Below, one piece after another: positions 38,474-49,300 of a stretch of 64,000 nucleotides of DNA. The position numbers and the translations under genes were made by a program. Under the pieces are notes generated by a model. It was not told the DNA's origin. It made no database searches and was given only the letters and a program-made list of their open reading frames with translations. The stretch's first letter is position 1. Every line of letters starts with the position of its first letter. The stretch comes from Primorskyibacter sedentarius (GTDB taxonomy: Bacteria; Pseudomonadota; Alphaproteobacteria; Rhodobacterales; Rhodobacteraceae), in NCBI RefSeq assembly GCF_004342065.1, contig NZ_SLZU01000001.1:744001-808000 (forward strand). Direction: 5' to 3'.

Positions 38474-39598
38474 ATGAGCATGAATTCGTTTGGCCATCTC
38501 TTCCGCGTCACGACCTGGGGCGAAAGCCACGGGCCGGCACTTGGTGCCACGGTGGATGGCTGCCCGCCGGGGATCAAAATCGACGAGGCGATGCTTCAGC
38601 ACTGGCTGGACAAGCGCAAGCCGGGCCAGAACAAATTCACTACCCAGCGGCAGGAACCCGATCAGGTGCGCATCCTGTCCGGCGTGTTCGAGGGCCAGAC
38701 GACGGGCACCCCGATCCAGCTGATGATCGAGAATACCGATCAGCGCAGCAAGGATTACGGCGACATCATCGAGAAGTTTCGCCCCGGCCATGCCGACATC
38801 TCCTACTGGCAGAAATACGGCATCCGCGACTATCGCGGCGGCGGGCGGTCCTCGGCGCGCGAAACGGCGGCACGTGTGGCCGCAGGTGGGATTGCACGCG
38901 CGGCGATTGACGCGCTGGCACCGGGGCTGCGGATCACCGGCTACATGGTGCAGGTCGGGCCGCATATGATCACGGGCGAGCGGGACATGTCGCAGATCGA
39001 CCAGAACCCGTTCTGGGTGCCTTCGGCAGAAACGGCCGAGACCTGGGCAGATTACCTCAACGGTTTGCGCAAGTCCGGCAATTCGGTGGGGGCGATCATC
39101 GAAGTGGTGGCCAGCGGTGTGCCCGCCGGGCTGGGGGCGCCGATCTATGCCAAGCTGGACACCGATCTTGCCGCCGCGATGATGAGCATCAACGCCGTCA
39201 AGGGCGTGGAGATCGGCGAAGGCATGGCTGCGGCAATGCTGACGGGCGAGGAAAACGCCGACGAGATCTTCATGGGCAATGATGGCAAGCCGGCTTATTC
39301 GTCCAACCATGCCGGCGGTATCCTTGGCGGCATCTCTACCGGGCAGGACGTCGTTGTGCGGTTCGCGGTCAAACCGACCTCTTCCATCCTGAAAACCCGC
39401 CAGACGATCACCAAATCGGGCGAGGCCGCCGAGATCATCACCAAGGGCCGCCACGATCCTTGCGTCGGCATCCGCGCCGTTCCGGTAGGCGAGGCGATGA
39501 TGGCCTGCGTGATCCTTGACCACATGCTGCTGCATCGCGGCCAGATTGGCGGCGAAATCGGCGAGACACGCGGCAAGATCGGTCCCACGCTTGGTTGA
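38474..39598 (+). CDS. aroC: Chorismate synthase
   Basis: A 374-residue FMN enzyme for the last shikimate step, turning 5-enolpyruvylshikimate 3-phosphate into chorismate. Signatures are [20 protein letters not shown] (about 13-32), [18 protein letters not shown] (about 125-142) and a C-terminal active-site segment ([20 protein letters not shown]). ATG 38474 follows AAGGAGCCGTCCC; the longer frame to 38375 overlaps the TPP riboswitch in antisense and is rejected. A permease gene overlaps its last bases. Confidence 0.96.
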   Translation: MSMNSFGHLFRVTTWGESHGPALGATVDGCPPGIKIDEAMLQHWLDKRKPGQNKFTTQRQEPDQVRILSGVFEGQTTGTPIQLMIENTDQRSKDYGDIIEKFRPGHADISYWQKYGIRDYRGGGRSSARETAARVAAGGIARAAIDALAPGLRITGYMVQVGPHMITGERDMSQIDQNPFWVPSAETAETWADYLNGLRKSGNSVGAIIEVVASGVPAGLGAPIYAKLDTDLAAAMMSINAVKGVEIGEGMAAAMLTGEENADEIFMGNDGKPAYSSNHAGGILGGISTGQDVVVRFAVKPTSSILKTRQTITKSGEAAEIITKGRHDPCVGIRAVPVGEAMMACVILDHMLLHRGQIGGEIGETRGKIGPTLG

Positions 39599-40535
39599 TA
39601 TCTTCGCGATCACCTTCCCGATCTTCGCGCTGGTGGTGCTTGGCTACCTCTGCGTCTATCTGAAGGTTTTCAGGACAGCGGATATGCGGGTCCTTGGGCA
39701 ATACGTGCTGAACATCGCCCTGCCCGCATTGCTGTTCAACGCCGTGGCGACCCGCCGGATGACAGAGATCATCCTGCCTTCCTACGTCGTCGTCTTTGCG
39801 CTTGGCGGGCTGGCGACCATGCTGCTGGCTTATGGCATCTCGATGTTGCACGGCACGGGCCCCGCCCGACGTGCCATAGCGACGATGGGCTCTGCCTGCC
39901 CGAATTCCGCCTATATCGGTTTTCCGATGATGATGCTGCTCTTTTCGGACAGCGCGGGGCTGATCCTTGCGATGAACCTGGTGGTGGAGAATTTCCTGTT
40001 GGTCCCGCTCAGCTTCGCCCTGCTGGAGCTTTCGCGGCCGCGCAAAGGCATGTCGTTGTGGTCAAGCGCGCGCCACACATTGGTTGGCGTCCTCCGTCGG
40101 CCCCTGGTGATCGGGCTTCTGTCCGGTGTGGCGGTGTCGGTCATGGGCCTGCCGATCCCCGAAGCGCTTAGCAGGATGCTGGAGATGACGGCCGCCTCTA
40201 CCAGCGCCATCGCTCTGTTCGTGATCGGCGGCACGCTGGCCGGGCTGCCCATCGTCGGCAACCGCTTGCTGGCCGGGCAGATCGTCTTTGGCAAGCTGAT
40301 CCTGCATCCGGCGATGGTCGCGCTGTTCTTGCTGGCCCTGCCACTGCTTGGTCTTCCGCCGCTTAAGCCGGATCTTGCGGTCGCGGTCATACTGTCTGCT
40401 GCGGTTCCGATGATCGGCGTCTATACCATCATAGCGCAGGATTACGGGCACGAGGGGCTGGCGTCGCTCGCACTTCTGGGCACGACAGTCGGGTCCTTCG
40501 TGACGCTGAACCTGCTTCTTGTGCTGCTGACCTGA
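39591..40535 (+). CDS. AEC-family (auxin efflux carrier-like) transporter
   Basis: A 314-residue inner-membrane protein with ten hydrophobic helices in two five-helix halves around a central loop ([17 protein letters not shown], about 150-170), as in AEC/BASS-type transporters such as MleP relatives. The frame overlaps the aroC stop, with TTG 39591 (read [12 protein letters not shown]) the most natural start; no ATG fits the family's N-terminus. Substrates of bacterial AEC proteins are often malate or other carboxylates, but nothing here is specific. Confidence 0.82.
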   Translation: MVDIFAITFPIFALVVLGYLCVYLKVFRTADMRVLGQYVLNIALPALLFNAVATRRMTEIILPSYVVVFALGGLATMLLAYGISMLHGTGPARRAIATMGSACPNSAYIGFPMMMLLFSDSAGLILAMNLVVENFLLVPLSFALLELSRPRKGMSLWSSARHTLVGVLRRPLVIGLLSGVAVSVMGLPIPEALSRMLEMTAASTSAIALFVIGGTLAGLPIVGNRLLAGQIVFGKLILHPAMVALFLLALPLLGLPPLKPDLAVAVILSAAVPMIGVYTIIAQDYGHEGLASLALLGTTVGSFVTLNLLLVLLT

Positions 40536-41414
40536 TCAGCCTTTCGACGGGTGCTGTTTGGAGATTTGAACCGCCAGAATGCCGGCCGCGATGATGGCAA
40601 CACCCAGAATATCAAGCGGACCGATTTTTTCACCCAACAGAACCGCGGCAACGGCCACGCCGAAAAACGGGTTGAGAAAGTGGAAAGTCGCGGCCTTGAT
40701 CGCACCGATATGGTTCACAAGCGAGAACCAGACGATCGTCGCCAACAGCCCCGGCACCAGCGTTGTATAGATGAATGCCAGCACCAGCGGCCGGGACATC
40801 GTCACCGTGAACGGCCATTCCAAAAGCGCCGATGCAACGGCCAGCACAATGGCCCCCACGAACATCTGCAAGCCCACGATCATCACCAGGTTCCCGCCCG
40901 AGGAGGCGCCGCGCACCGACAGCGTCGCAACTGTCAACGCCACAGCGCCCACGACGCAAAGCGCGATGCCCCAGAGATCGCCGCCCGCTTGCAGACGCGC
41001 GCCCATGATCAGCGCCACGCCCACCGTTCCCGCGATCAAACCGGCCACCGCTAGCCAGCGCAAACGGTCCCGAAAGATGATCCAGCCCGCCAGCGCCACC
41101 ATCAGCGGCATGGTGGATGCGATGATAGAGGCCAGTGACGCCTCTACCGTCTGCATCGCCACGAAATTCAGCCCGAGATAGAGCGCGTTCTGGCAGATCC
41201 CGAAGATGATCGTTGCGCGCCATTGGTTGCGGCTGAGGCGAAAGCTCTGCCCCAGGGCCTTGGCGATCAGCACGCCGATCACGCCGGAGACGAAAAACCG
41301 CAGCGACAAGGACGCCAGCGGCGGTGCGTAGGCCACGATGATCCGCGCCGAGGCAAAGGCCGAAGACCACATCAGGGCAAAGGAAATCCCCATCAGAATC
41401 GCGCGCAGATCCAT
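40536..41414 (-). CDS. DMT-family (EamA) transporter
   Basis: A 292-residue drug/metabolite transporter with ten transmembrane helices in two EamA repeats (about 5-140 and 155-285). Typical segments are MWSSAFASARI and PLASLSLRFFVSGV in the first half and PGLLATIVWFSLVN in the second. Its stop lies base-to-base against the AEC transporter stop (40535/40536) and there is no terminator between them, so the two messages overlap at their ends. Substrate unknown. Confidence 0.87.
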   Translation of the reverse strand: MDLRAILMGISFALMWSSAFASARIIVAYAPPLASLSLRFFVSGVIGVLIAKALGQSFRLSRNQWRATIIFGICQNALYLGLNFVAMQTVEASLASIIASTMPLMVALAGWIIFRDRLRWLAVAGLIAGTVGVALIMGARLQAGGDLWGIALCVVGAVALTVATLSVRGASSGGNLVMIVGLQMFVGAIVLAVASALLEWPFTVTMSRPLVLAFIYTTLVPGLLATIVWFSLVNHIGAIKAATFHFLNPFFGVAVAAVLLGEKIGPLDILGVAIIAAGILAVQISKQHPSKG

Positions 41415-41438
41415 GTTTGTTTCCTTGCCTCATGAACG

Positions 41439-41467
41439 AAAAAAGACCCCGCCAGACCGGCGGGGTC
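41439..41467 (-). terminator. Terminator downstream of ccrM
   Basis: On the minus strand GACCCCGCC, loop GGTCT and GGCGGGGTC (41467 to 41445) form a nine-base-pair stem followed by TTTTTTC (41444-41438). It lies between the ccrM stop and the start of the EamA transporter gene, ending ccrM transcription. Confidence 0.85.
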
Positions 41468-41513
41468 AAGTCGAGTGCCTTGTGTTAAACACAGGCACCG
41501 GCGGTGTTCAATT

Positions 41514-42713
<1,200 letters not shown>

Positions 42714-42715
<2 letters not shown>

Positions 42716-43358
42716 AGGGGCTTACGGTTTTGTCTTGATACAAGATATTGTGTACCGGTTTGAAGGATCGTCTATGGTGTGGGGTCACCCCAAGATTTTC
42801 CAACGCCAACCTGTGGCTTTTTGACGGATAGCCCATGTTGGTTTCCCACCCATAACCCGGATAGTGTTGCGCCAAATCCCACATGATCCGATCGCGACAC
42901 AATTTCGCCACAATCGAAGCAGCCGCAATGCTGACCGAACGGGCGTCACCGCGCACCACTGCTTCGGACGGAATGGACAACCCACGCGGTATCAGATTGC
43001 CATCAATCAGCAGATAATCGGGAGTGACCGGCAAGCCTTCTACCGCGCGTTCCATGGCCAGATGGCTGGCGCGCAGGATGTTCAGGCTGTCGATCTCCTC
43101 GACGCTCGCATGGGCGACCGATATGTGCGCGACGGCCTCCAGTTCCACCGATAGTGCTTCGCGCCGCTTTGCCGTCAGCTTCTTGGAATCGTTGAGGCCG
43201 TCCGGGATGCGGGAGGCGTCCAGAATGACCGCAGCGGCGGTCACCGGGCCAGCAAGCGGGCCACGGCCAACCTCGTCCACACCGGCAATGACGCGCGCCC
43301 CACGAGAGAGAGCGCTGGTTTCGAGCGAATAATCGGGCGTCAGGATGTCCTTGGTCAT
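42714..43358 (-). CDS. rnhB: Ribonuclease HII
   Basis: A 214-residue endonuclease that removes ribonucleotides from RNA-DNA hybrids. The type 2 signature GVDEVGRGPLAGPV (about residues 25-38) carries the first Asp and Glu, and IDGNLIPRG with AAASIVAKLCRDR completes the acidic centre. Its stop (42714-42716) overlaps one of the ccrM GANTC sites. Start ATG 43358. Read-through into ccrM is possible because no terminator lies in the 87-base gap. Confidence 0.94.
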
Positions 43359-43402
43359 ATCGTCGTTGAACCGCAGCCTGTGGGGTTTGCCAAGTCAAAA
43401 AG

Positions 43403-43430
43403 AAAGGAAGGGGCCACAGGCGGGCCCCTT
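43403..43430 (-). terminator. Terminator of the 43503-44054 gene
   Basis: On the minus strand AAGGGGCC (43430-43423), a seven-base loop and GGCCCCTT (43415-43408) form an eight-base-pair stem, followed by CCTTTCTTTTT. It ends the gene to its right, 73 bases after that gene's stop, before the rnhB start. Confidence 0.75.
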
Positions 43431-43502
43431 CCCCCTTCGGACGCGGTGCTGGGGTGCGGCCGCGCCCGCTGCTCGACTCTGTCTCTTACGGACAGGCCAA
43501 CC

Positions 43503-44054
43503 CTAGTATCTGGCGGAGGTGTAACCACGTTGACGCAGGCAATCGGCGCTATAGGCCTTGCTTTCCCCGCGACTGGTCCGAACCTCGCGGCGGCATTCGT
43601 CGGGAAGCTTCCTTGCGCTGCGATAGGTGTGATCAAGGCAACGGGCCCCATACAAGGTCTGCGTGCCATGGCGTGTACGCGCACTTATCTGGCAGCTTTG
43701 CGGCAACGGAGTGGCGCCCCGGCTGCGGGTCTGATGCCCGTCCCGGCCGCGATCATTGCGGTCGTAGTTCTTGTTGGTGACCTTGCGACCCTTGTCCTTG
43801 TGGTCATGCTTGCGGATCACGACAGGCTTATCCTTGTGATCGTGACGCTGCGAATGCGCCTTCTTGGCGCTCTTCTTGTCGTCGCGATCATTGTCGCGGC
43901 TGCTTTGAATGGCCTTTCCGATGATGAAGATCGTGGCCGCCCCGGCCAGAATGCGGGCGATATCCTCTTCGCTGGCGGCGGCTGCGGGGCGGGCGGCGAA
44001 ACCGGTGATGGCCATGGTGGCGACCAGAACAGAGGCGATATATTTGCGGGACAT
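43503..44054 (-). CDS. Secreted or envelope protein with a His/Asp/Lys-rich linker and a four-Cys C-terminus
   Basis: A 183-residue protein I cannot assign to a family. It has a Sec signal peptide (MSRKYIASVLVATMAITGFA, cleavage near AAAA at residue 27) followed by a hydrophobic segment (IARILAGAATIFIIGKAI). Then comes a highly charged linker repeating HDHKDK (about 64-115). The C-terminal part has four Cys (SCQ, RCL, ECR, DCL) in a pattern that could form two disulfides in the periplasm. I chose ATG 44054 with AAGGA upstream over ATG 44075. It stands alone and is followed by a clear terminator. Confidence 0.7.
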   Translation of the reverse strand: MSRKYIASVLVATMAITGFAARPAAAASEEDIARILAGAATIFIIGKAIQSSRDNDRDDKKSAKKAHSQRHDHKDKPVVIRKHDHKDKGRKVTNKNYDRNDRGRDGHQTRSRGATPLPQSCQISARTRHGTQTLYGARCLDHTYRSARKLPDECRREVRTSRGESKAYSADCLRQRGYTSARY

Positions 44055-44227
44055 GGGGGGGATCCTTTCCGTCATACGAAGTCAGCAGATGCGGCGCGGC
44101 CAGCACGGCATCGCCTATGGATCAACCCTGGCCCCGGCGACGAAAGTCAGGCAATAACGCCCCCCTGTTATCGGATAACATACTGTTGGTTATTGAATTG
44201 CCGCGGGGGTTTGCGCAGAGTCCGGGC

Positions 44228-44521
44228 ATGAAACACACACGCCCCCTTCGCGCGGTGATCCTGACCGTGCTACTGGCCCTGCCCGCCATGGCGCAGGCCG
44301 ATTGCTATGCCGATTACAAGGCCAAGCGCGACACGCCGCTGCGCCTGCATTACGGTATCGCCAAGATCTCAGGTGCCTGTTCGCGCGATGCCGCCCGGGC
44401 AGAGTTGAAACCGCGTCTCGCCGCTGACGGCTGGACGCTTCTGACAGTCCTGTCCGTCTTCGACGATGCCGGGCTTGCCGAAAGGAGAGACAGTGCCGGA
44501 CAGTATTACCTCCGCTACTGA
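44228..44521 (+). CDS. Small secreted protein of unknown function
   Basis: A 97-residue protein with a clear Sec signal peptide (MKHTRPLRAVILTVLLALPAMAQA, cleavage near residue 24) and a mature part of about 73 residues with two Cys (DCYADYKAKRD and SGACSRDA). The mature region is basic and Tyr-rich at its end (QYYLRY). Its last 29 bases overlap the start of the next gene, a membrane winged-helix protein, so the two are translationally coupled. I do not recognise the family. Confidence 0.68.
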   Translation: MKHTRPLRAVILTVLLALPAMAQADCYADYKAKRDTPLRLHYGIAKISGACSRDAARAELKPRLAADGWTLLTVLSVFDDAGLAERRDSAGQYYLRY

Positions 44522-45197
44522 CGCACGGCGCTCTGGCACACGAATCGTGGTTGGCGGAATCACCGCCATCGTGATCCTGCTGCTGGGCGCCGCTGTCTGG
44601 CTGTTCGCGTCCCTGCCCGATGCGGGCGCGTTCAACGAACGTGTCGAGCAGCTGTTCGTAGAGAATAATGACCTGACCGCGCAGGCGGAAATCAAGCTGC
44701 TGGAGATCCTCGCACAATCGGGGACGTCCTTTGCCGAAACGCTGGCCAGTTACCGCATGGTGATTTTCGTGCTGCTGATTTTTGCGACCGCTTTATTGGT
44801 GGCCGCGCTTGTGTTCCTTGTAATGCTCGTCACGTTGAACCGCCGCATGGCACAGATCGAACGATCCGGCATACAGGTGTCCTCGCTTCTGATCAGCAGG
44901 GAGGAAAACACCGTCTACCTCAACAATATGGGGTTCAAGCTGACCGAAGCCGCGATGGAAACCCTGAGCGTGCTGGCCGAGGCGCGCATGGATGATGACG
45001 TCATGACCGGCGCCGAGATTGAGGCCGTGATATCGGGCCGCCACGCATCCGATTGCGAGGAGGCGGCAGGCGCCACGCGGATCAAACGCCTGCGCGACGG
45101 GCTGGGCAACCAGCTTGTCAGCGAGCTGTTGGTCAAGAACATCGCAAGACGCGGCTATATGCTGACCATCGACAAGGCGGTGATCAAGGTCATCTGA
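44493..45197 (+). CDS. Membrane-anchored protein with a C-terminal winged-helix domain
   Basis: A 234-residue protein with two transmembrane helices (about 17-40 and 88-115) and a short periplasmic loop. The cytoplasmic C-terminal part (about 148-226) looks like an OmpR/PhoB-type winged helix: LTEAAMETLSVL, then IKRLRDGLGNQLV and the closing ARRGYMLTI. It would be a one-component membrane-bound transcription factor, but with the domain at the C-terminus, unlike ToxR/CadC which carry it at the N-terminus. GTG 44493 has AAAGGAGAGACA before it. It overlaps the small secreted protein by 29 bases, a possible sensor partner. DNA targets are unknown. Confidence 0.7.
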   Translation: MPDSITSATDARRSGTRIVVGGITAIVILLLGAAVWLFASLPDAGAFNERVEQLFVENNDLTAQAEIKLLEILAQSGTSFAETLASYRMVIFVLLIFATALLVAALVFLVMLVTLNRRMAQIERSGIQVSSLLISREENTVYLNNMGFKLTEAAMETLSVLAEARMDDDVMTGAEIEAVISGRHASDCEEAAGATRIKRLRDGLGNQLVSELLVKNIARRGYMLTIDKAVIKVI

Positions 45198-45315
45198 GCG
45201 CGCGGCCGACGCAAGGGCAGCCGCCGTAAGGTGTCTTCGATCCCCCAAATCTGTGACTGTACCGTCGCCAGGCGAGTTTACCGGCTGTTAATCAGCCAGG
45301 GTCCAAGCTGTCGCA

Positions 45316-45717
45316 ATGCGCGCTCTGATCGTCTTTCTGGTTTTTCTGACCGCCTGCAACATGGCGGGTCCGGGCTTTCGCGGCGCCACATCAGCCCGCG
45401 CCGAAGCTGGCGGGAGTCAGTTTTTGCTGCGTTACGCTGACGGGATGGTCGAGGTGACACGCACATCGCGCGAATTTCTACCCCGCTTTCCGGTCGTAGC
45501 CGAGCGCGCGGCAGAGGCGATACTGGCCCAGACGGGCTGCGAAAGCCGATGGTTCGTTGGCGATCCCGCGATGATGATTGCGGGCCTGTCCTGCAATGGC
45601 AGCCGCGCCCCTGCAAAACCGCGCAAACGACGAAGCTATGTTTGCGACGTGACGGGGGGCTACCTGTCTAGAAAACGCGGCGTTGGTGAACTGCAGATGG
45701 ACTGCCGCAGGGGATGA
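45316..45717 (+). CDS. Putative lipoprotein of unknown function
   Basis: A 133-residue protein with a lipoprotein signal: hydrophobic leader then LTAC with the lipidated Cys at residue 14. The mature part has three further Cys (TGCES, LSCNG and YVCDV) and a basic tail. No known domain is apparent. It lies 118 bases after the winged-helix gene on the same strand, so it could be a distant part of the same operon or an independent gene. Convergent with the next gene. Confidence 0.65.
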   Translation: MRALIVFLVFLTACNMAGPGFRGATSARAEAGGSQFLLRYADGMVEVTRTSREFLPRFPVVAERAAEAILAQTGCESRWFVGDPAMMIAGLSCNGSRAPAKPRKRRSYVCDVTGGYLSRKRGVGELQMDCRRG

Positions 45718-45722
45718 GCGGA

Positions 45723-46178
45723 TCAGGCCAGCCGTTTCTCCATGAAAATACTGGCGGGTGAGGCCGCGTAGCTGCCAAACGGTTCGCAAAGACCAAACCC
45801 CTGCCGGGCATAAAGCCTGTGCGCCTCGTGCAGAAGATCGCCGGTCTCCAGGCGGAGCAATGGCAGACCTTCGTCCCGTGCCACCGCCTCCAGCCGGGTG
45901 ACGAGCATGGCCGCAATGCCCTGCCCGCGCGCCCGCGGTGCTGTGAACAGCGATTTGACCTCGCCATACCCCGCCATGCGCTTCATCGCGACACAGCCGA
46001 CAATCTCTCCCGCGTCTTCGGCGAGCAGAAATGTCACGTCTTCGTCGCACAGAGCATCGATGGACAGGTAATGATTATCCTCGGCAGAAAACAGATCGCG
46101 CATATGCCGCTGGCTTTGCTTCAGCAACGTTTTGGCCTGGGGCTCGTGCGGTGATCCGGCCCTGATCGTTACGGTCAT
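45723..46178 (-). CDS. GNAT-family N-acetyltransferase
   Basis: A 151-residue acetyltransferase with the pyrophosphate-binding motif A in VKSLFTAPRARGQGIAAMLVTRLE (Arg-x-x-Gly-x-Gly/Ala, about 75-95), and the RLYARQGF end (about 130) typical of the fold. The start ATG 46178 has GGAGAGGAGGGGG before it; the longer frame to 46289 has no support. Substrate unknown. It lies divergent from smc. Confidence 0.85.
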   Translation of the reverse strand: MTVTIRAGSPHEPQAKTLLKQSQRHMRDLFSAEDNHYLSIDALCDEDVTFLLAEDAGEIVGCVAMKRMAGYGEVKSLFTAPRARGQGIAAMLVTRLEAVARDEGLPLLRLETGDLLHEAHRLYARQGFGLCEPFGSYAASPASIFMEKRLA

Positions 46179-46262
46179 GCCCCCTCCTCTCCAACCTGTT
46201 GAAGTTGAGAATAAAATCTGCAATCGGTCAAGCAATTCCTGAAGGGCGGAGTGACTACATCT

Positions 46263-46271
46263 TGTGGATAA
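46263..46271. promoter_or_regulatory. Perfect DnaA box upstream of smc
   Basis: TGTGGATAA (reverse complement TTATCCACA) lies about 100 bases before the smc start, in the divergent region between smc and the GNAT gene. It matches the bacterial DnaA consensus exactly and is the second perfect one I see in the window, the other being before uvrC. Function inferred. Confidence 0.45.
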
Positions 46272-46369
46272 GATGCAAATTACCGCCACATGCTGCGCAG
46301 ATAGCTTGACTTGACCCCGGCTGAGCCTTCAGTCTCGCAAAACACGAGGGAATCACGGGACCCGTTGTC

Positions 46370-49300
46370 TTGCGCTTTTCGAAACTCAGACTCACAGGCT
46401 TCAAAAGCTTTGTAGACCCCACCGATCTGATCATCGCGGATGGGTTGACCGGCGTTGTCGGGCCGAACGGGTGCGGCAAATCCAACCTGCTGGAAGCCTT
46501 GCGCTGGGTCATGGGTGAAAACCGGCCGACGGCGATGCGCGGCGGCGGGATGGAGGATGTGATCTTTGCCGGTGCCTCTACCCGACCTGCACGCAACTTT
46601 GCCGAGGTTTCCCTGACCATCGACAATTCGGACCGCCTCGCGCCGGCCGGGTTCAACGACAGCGACATGCTGGAGATTGTCCGCCGGATCACCCGTGACG
46701 TGGGCTCTGCCTACAAGACCAACAGCAAGGATGTGCGTGCGCGCGACGTTCAGATGCTCTTTGCCGATGCTTCCACCGGGTCGCATTCGCCCGCATTGGT
46801 GCGGCAGGGTCAGATCAGCGAACTTATCAACGCCAAGCCGAAATCACGCCGCCGCATCCTTGAAGAGGCTGCGGGGATTTCGGGCCTGTATGCACGCCGC
46901 CACGAAGCCGAGCTGAAACTGAAAAATACCGAAACCAATCTGACCCGCGTCGACGACGTGGTCGAACAGTTGGCCACGCAGCTTGCGCAGCTGGAACGGC
47001 AGGCAAAACAGGCCGCGCGCTATCGCTCTATCGGAGAAGAACTGCGGCGCGCCGAGGGGCTGTTGCTCTATCGCCGCTGGAAAGAGGCCGATCTGGCCTG
47101 CGCCGAAGCCGAAAGCGTGCTCCGGGAACGCACGTCAGTGGCGGCACAGTCGGAAACCGCCGCGCGCCAGGCTGCGAAACTGCGCGAGGAGCGTGACGCG
47201 AACCTGCCGCCCCTGCGCGAGGAAGAGGCGATCGCCGCCGCCGTCCTGCAACGCCTTCAGGTGCAGCGTGACACCCTCGCGGATCAGGAAAAGCGCGCGC
47301 TGGACGCGATCGAGACGTTGAAGCGACGCATCACCCAGATGGCGCTGGACATGGAGCGCGAAACCGGGCTGAACCGCGACGCGGGCGAGACGATTGACCA
47401 GTTGGAATGGGAAGCGCGCGAGCTTGCCAAGGCTGGCGAGGGGCATGACACCCGGCTGGAAGAAGCCGCAGCCGCCGCGCATGAGGCCGCAGAAGTGCTG
47501 CAAAGCCGGGAAGCGGACCTGTCACAGCGCACCGAGGATGTCGCGCGATTGGCGGCACGGCACCATTCAGCGATGCGGCTTCTGGAAGACAGCCGCAAGA
47601 TGCTGGACAAGAACGAAAGCGAAGCCGCGCGTGCCCGTGATGCGATGCAGACCGCCGAAGAGGCGCTGGAAGCTGCGGGCGAAGCGATGGAGCGCGCCGC
47701 CAACGCAGAGGAACATGCCCGCGAAAACGCCGAACGGGCGGAAACGGCCCTGAACCTTGCCGAAGAGGCCCGCGCCGACACCCAGTCCCGAGAGGCAGAT
47801 GCCCGCGCTGAACGGTCCGAGGCAGAGGGCGAAGCCAACGCCCTGCGCGCCGAGGTCACGGCGCTGGCGCGGTTGTTGGAACGCGACACGGCCGAAGGCG
47901 GCCAGGTGCTCGACCGGTTGCAGGTAGAACAAGGGTTCGAAAAGGCGCTTGGTGCTGCACTCGCAGACGATCTGCGCGCGCCAGAGGTGGAAGGCGATGG
48001 CCCGTCCGGCTGGGCGATCCTGCCGGACTACGACACCCGGCAGACCCTGCCAGAGGGCGTCACCCCGCTGACCAACCATGTATCGGTGCCGGATGTTCTG
48101 CAGCGCCGGATGGCCCAGATCGGTCTGGTCGAGGAAGAGGATGGCCAGCGTCTTCAGCCGCTGCTGAAGCCCGGACAGCGCCTTGTCAGCCTTGAAGGCG
48201 ATCTTTGGCGTTGGGACGGGTATCGGGCCTGGGCGGCGGACGCACCATCCGCGGCGGCGCTGCGTCTGGAACAGCTTAATCGCCTGGAAGCGCTCAAGCA
48301 GGAAAACGCCCATGCCGAGGCGCGCGTCGATGGGGCGCGGGCCGCGCACGAGGCGCTGACGGCCAAGATGGCAGAGCTTGCCGCCGCCGATCAGCAAGCG
48401 CGCAAGGCCCGCCGCGACGCCGACGCACAGGTGACCGAGGCCAGCCGCGCCTTCAACCGGGCCGAGGCCGACCGCGATTTGGCCCGGGGCAAGCTGGAAA
48501 GCCTCGCCATGGCAGTGACCCGCTATGAAGAAGAGGCCATGTCCGCGCGCAAGCAGCTCGCCGAAGCAGAGCGCGCCGCGCAGGGTCTGGAAGACCTCGA
48601 CAGTGCCCGGGCAGAGGTCGACGACATCAAGATGACGGTCGAAGCCGCGCGGATGACGATGATGGCCCGGCGATCGGCCCATGATGAATTGCGGCGTGAA
48701 GGCGAAGCGCGCCGCGCCCGCAGCCAGCAGGTCACGAAGGAATTGAGCGGCTGGCGGCACCGGCTGGAAACCGCCAAGACCCGCAGTCAGGAATTGCTGG
48801 ACCGCAAGGAAGCAGCAGAAGAGGAACTGGAAGAAGCCAGCGCCGCGCCAGAGGAAATCGCCGCCAAGCGCGATGAACTTTCGCATGCGATCTCCGAGGC
48901 TGATGCCCGCCGGGCCGCCGCCGCAGATGCGCTTAGCGCTGCCGAAAGCGCCCTGCGCGAGGCAGAGACAGGCGAACGCGAGGCAGAGCGCGCGGCATCG
49001 GAGGCGCGCGAAGCACGGGCGCGGGCAGAGGCGCGGGCAGAAGCCGCCCGCGAGACCGTGGCTGCCGCCGAAGAGCGTATCGCAGAAGAGCAGGAAACGA
49101 CCCCGCAAAAGCTCTTGGAACAGCTTGATGCCGACCCGGAGAAGATGGCCGATTCCGATAGTATTGAAACGGATGTGAACCGGCTGAAACGTCAGCGCGA
49201 CGCGCTGGGGGCTGTGAACCTGCGTGCCGAGGAAGACGCCCGCGAAGTCCGCGAAGAGCATGATACGCTGGTCAACGAAAAGGCGGATCTTGAAGAGGCG

